Below, in pieces: positions 61,801-64,000 of a DNA stretch of 64,000 bases (positions are counted from its first letter, which is position 1; every line of letters begins with the position of its first letter). The position numbers and the translations under genes were made by a program. Origin of the DNA: Chrysoperla carnea (lineage: Eukaryota > Arthropoda > Insecta > Neuroptera > Chrysopidae); NCBI RefSeq assembly GCF_905475395.1, contig NC_058342.1, positions 31,950,140 to 32,014,139 of the forward strand, given 5' to 3'. The notes under the pieces were generated by a model. The model was not told the origin of the DNA. It did not search any database and saw only the letters and a program-made list of their open reading frames with translations.

Positions 61801-62714
61801 TGATCTCTGATTTGTTAGATTCGTCATCGTCACGAATAGCAGAATAACTATGACAAAATGCCTCCCTCTTAGTCGGGGGAGGGGGGGGGGCAGTGGACTG
61901 AAAGTTCAAGTGAGGGCAGATAAAGTAAAAACTATTGCGCGGTAGTCTTTGTTTTGTTGAAATTTGCCAGCGAACACGACATTCATTGACTGTTAGACGG
62001 TACGAGGTTCGGGGGTCAGCTAGTAATTTAATAAATCAAACTTTGATCGCATTTTAAATAAGCTAATATTAAAATACTAATCAGGGTCATCTTAACTACA
62101 ACACTAAAAGGCGTACAATCCCATGCGCTAATCTATACGAAGGCAACAAATTTTTCGCAAAGAATAACATACAAACTTATAGCTACAATTTTCTCGGTAG
62201 TCAGCATCAAAATCTTTTTTTTTTTCATCTCATTTGATGGCTAAAACATAAAAATCATCGTTCAGCACCTCTCTCCTTGAGTCTACGATGATTGAATGTC
62301 CTTATATGACTAATGAAACACTTTGTATTCGTGGTCATTTCCGTAGAAAGTGAATGGAATAAAATTAGATTTCATAGAATTGTTTTGAAGCTCCACCCTT
62401 GTTGGGTCCTTGATAATGATAAAACAAACTATCTGTTATAATTGAGATAGTTAATCGTGAATTTTGTATTCTCAATTTGATGCAGTAATTTCGTAAGGTT
62501 GTATATAAGGTAGTAATTTGAATTTAAACGTATTTAGCACGTATGTTATGGTAATGGTAAATGGGTAAATGTATAAGATGTGTAGGTTAGAATGCCATGT
62601 GTTTATATATGAAGTAAATTTACTTACAATTGTCTCACAGTTAATCGCTTTATATGTGGCACCAGCGAAGTATTTTAAAATTTGGTCAATATCACTAGCT
62701 GTTATGTTTGTCAT
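58812..62714 (-). CDS. MTMR14: Myotubularin-related phosphatase MTMR14 (EDTP/Jumpy)
   Basis: Phosphoinositide 3-phosphatase acting on PI3P and PI(3,5)P2, a negative regulator of autophagy; the fly orthologue is EDTP. Exons in transcript order: 62714-62628, 61076-60285, 60077-59746 and 59502-58812, giving 633 aa against about 650 in human. The N-terminal exon has ITASDIDQILKYF. Exon 2 carries the N-terminal globular part (MVKARTARCRARFPIPVILY; LVSLPYPGCEFF; GLFFDWSQSYVDADL). The catalytic P-loop HCISGWDRTP lies in exon 3 with Cys323 and Arg329; Arg329 corresponds to the human arginine mutated in centronuclear myopathy. The C-terminal exon encodes a Ser-, Asn- and Arg-rich tail ending with RLNEVRKVFGTHYG-like sequence. 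A reverse-strand AATAAA lies at 58722-58717. Intron 1 (62627-61077) is about 1.55 kb and shows no gene. Confidence 0.96.
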
Positions 62715-62942
62715 TATGTTTGTAAATAAATTTTATCTAATTCAAAAATGTAGAAAATATTTCGACGCATTTGTTGTGTTTTGACATTTACTTTTGAAGT
62801 ACGATATCATCATATCAAAACATTCAAATTACCTAAATTACCAGGGTTGTCATTCTCACTAAATAAAAGTCACTATTTGTTACCTTCACTTCTCACTTCA
62901 CTACAAATACTTTTTTATTCCTTTATGTGCTATCAAAAGAAA

Positions 62943-63092
62943 TCAAAACAAATAATTGACTGAGTTAATTGTTGAAACACCCTGTATATGTCAAGGCTTG
63001 CATAATTTTTTTTATAAATTAGAAGAGTTTAAAAAACCAACACAATTATGACAGCCTTTCGGTCGCCACTCATTTGGTTTTCGAAAGTGTGT
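62943..63092 (+). repeat. Dispersed repeat, subfamily B (copy 2)
   Basis: It begins ATTGACTGAGTTAATTG and TTGAAACACCCTG. The body then matches the copy at 29765-29920 (ACCAACACAATTATG, then CAGCCTTTCGGTCGCCACT). Confidence 0.6.
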
Positions 63093-63548
63093 TCTTCCAA
63101 TCACCATTCAATATAAATTGGGTTGATGACTGCTATCGAATTTGCCACATTACATTACCCATAAAGATTTAAAAGTAGACTTCATACCATAACAAAATTT
63201 GAAAATCAATTGTTATTTTCAATAATTTTAGTTTGACATTTACATGTAAATAATTGAAAATTAGTCATAACAGCCCCCTTTAACGTCAAAACTATCCACT
63301 GGGAGCGCTGGCGTCGGTTTGATTGTCTCTACTATGACTACTCACCCAACGAATAAACATTCAGAGATTGTTGCCCGTCTCTTTCTTACAAAACAAAGCT
63401 TATATGTACTCTTTAAAACTTTGAGGTCACTTTTAAAATATCTTTCTCTTTGTTTAATTAGGAGTTTTAAACGTTCATATTTTATGAACGAACGTAAAGA
63501 TTTTCAAAAATTAACTTCGTTTTTCTGTCCGTTCAGTGAGTATTCTTT

Positions 63549-63686
63549 AGGTTAGGTTAGGTTATATTGGCTGTCCACGAAGGACACACTTAGGCTATAG
63601 AGAACCTTTGTGATACCATATATGTGTTTTACCACCTTTCCGCTGACAATTTCATTTATCAGCTCCTCAATTTCAGAGGCTGAGTG
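63549..63686 (-). mobile_element. 5'-truncated copy of the tRNA-derived SINE
   Basis: Minus-strand body of the SINE at 24970-25245: GAGGAGCTGATAAATGAAAT, TGTGTCCTTCGTGGACAGCC and a tail of three ACCTAA-like units. The tRNA-like head is missing. The flanks AGTATTCTTTA and AGTGTTTCTTA are similar and may be an imperfect target duplication. Confidence 0.8.
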
Positions 63687-64000
63687 TTTCTTACAAAAAC
63701 ACTATAAAAACTGTGTGGTTAAGACAACCCTGATTTTTGTTAAGCTCTATAAGAGGGATTATTGAAATCTTATCAAAGAAAATCAAAGTGCAAATAATTG
63801 AATAATGTGAAATAGTATAGCAGCAGGGCAACCCTAAAAAAATAATTTATTTAGTTTATGATTGTTGTTTGATTTCGAAAGAATTATCACGATTTTTAGT
63901 ACGCAAATTACGTCTCTTTATTTATATGAAAATTTATTTTTTTTTTTAAATTCAATTTTTCATATTGCGTTCTAATTTGTTGAATATTGAAAATTGCGAT
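63687..64000. other. AT-rich end of window
   Basis: I see no gene or recognisable repeat in the final 300 bases or so. Confidence 0.4.

Overview
This is a gene-poor, strongly AT-rich stretch of an arthropod nuclear genome, almost certainly an insect. The evidence is GT-AG spliced genes with short exons, a single Dispatched gene, a heat shock factor, insect-type LINE and SINE fragments, and many small inverted-repeat transposons. I cannot place it below insect from sequence alone. There are no bacterial operons, CRISPR arrays or rRNA genes, and I see no retroviral, LTR or Polinton-type elements.

Six protein-coding genes can be assembled exon by exon, with every splice phase consistent. (1) eEF1B-delta, + strand, 11828-14580: translation elongation factor exchange subunit, 333 aa, with a probable 5' TOP leader exon. 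(2) Heat shock factor, - strand, 20168-26971: 8 exons, 652 aa. (3) Acireductone dioxygenase (ADI1), + strand, 30521-32957: 3 exons, 182 aa, methionine salvage. (4) Dispatched, + strand, 37000-43509: 9 coding exons, 1026 aa, Hedgehog release transporter. (5) Gamma-secretase-activating protein / pigeon homologue, + strand, 46366-51933: 7 exons, 951 aa. (6) MTMR14 / EDTP phosphoinositide phosphatase, - strand, 58812-62714: 4 exons, 633 aa.

Layout: 1-11.8 kb is gene-free and holds two fold-back repeats, a 5'-truncated LINE with target-site duplication, a tandem palindromic repeat and one copy of a dispersed family. eEF1B-delta and HSF are convergent across a 5.6 kb gap that contains a pogo-like MITE. 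HSF and ADI1 are divergent. Dispatched and the GSAP homologue follow on the + strand. GSAP and MTMR14 are convergent across about 6.9 kb of repeats, including a hAT-type MITE with a perfect 8-bp duplication. The window ends upstream of MTMR14 in dispersed repeats and a SINE fragment.

The six genes belong to unrelated pathways and show no sign of working as a unit. I found no convincing undescribed multi-gene system. The unusual content is in the repeats: a tRNA-derived SINE about 30 bp from an HSF splice donor, two LINE copies that each have a 14-bp target duplication, an inverted-repeat element in four of the six GSAP introns, a palindromic 200-300 bp repeat family at four loci, and a dispersed family with a hairpin head and two different bodies.
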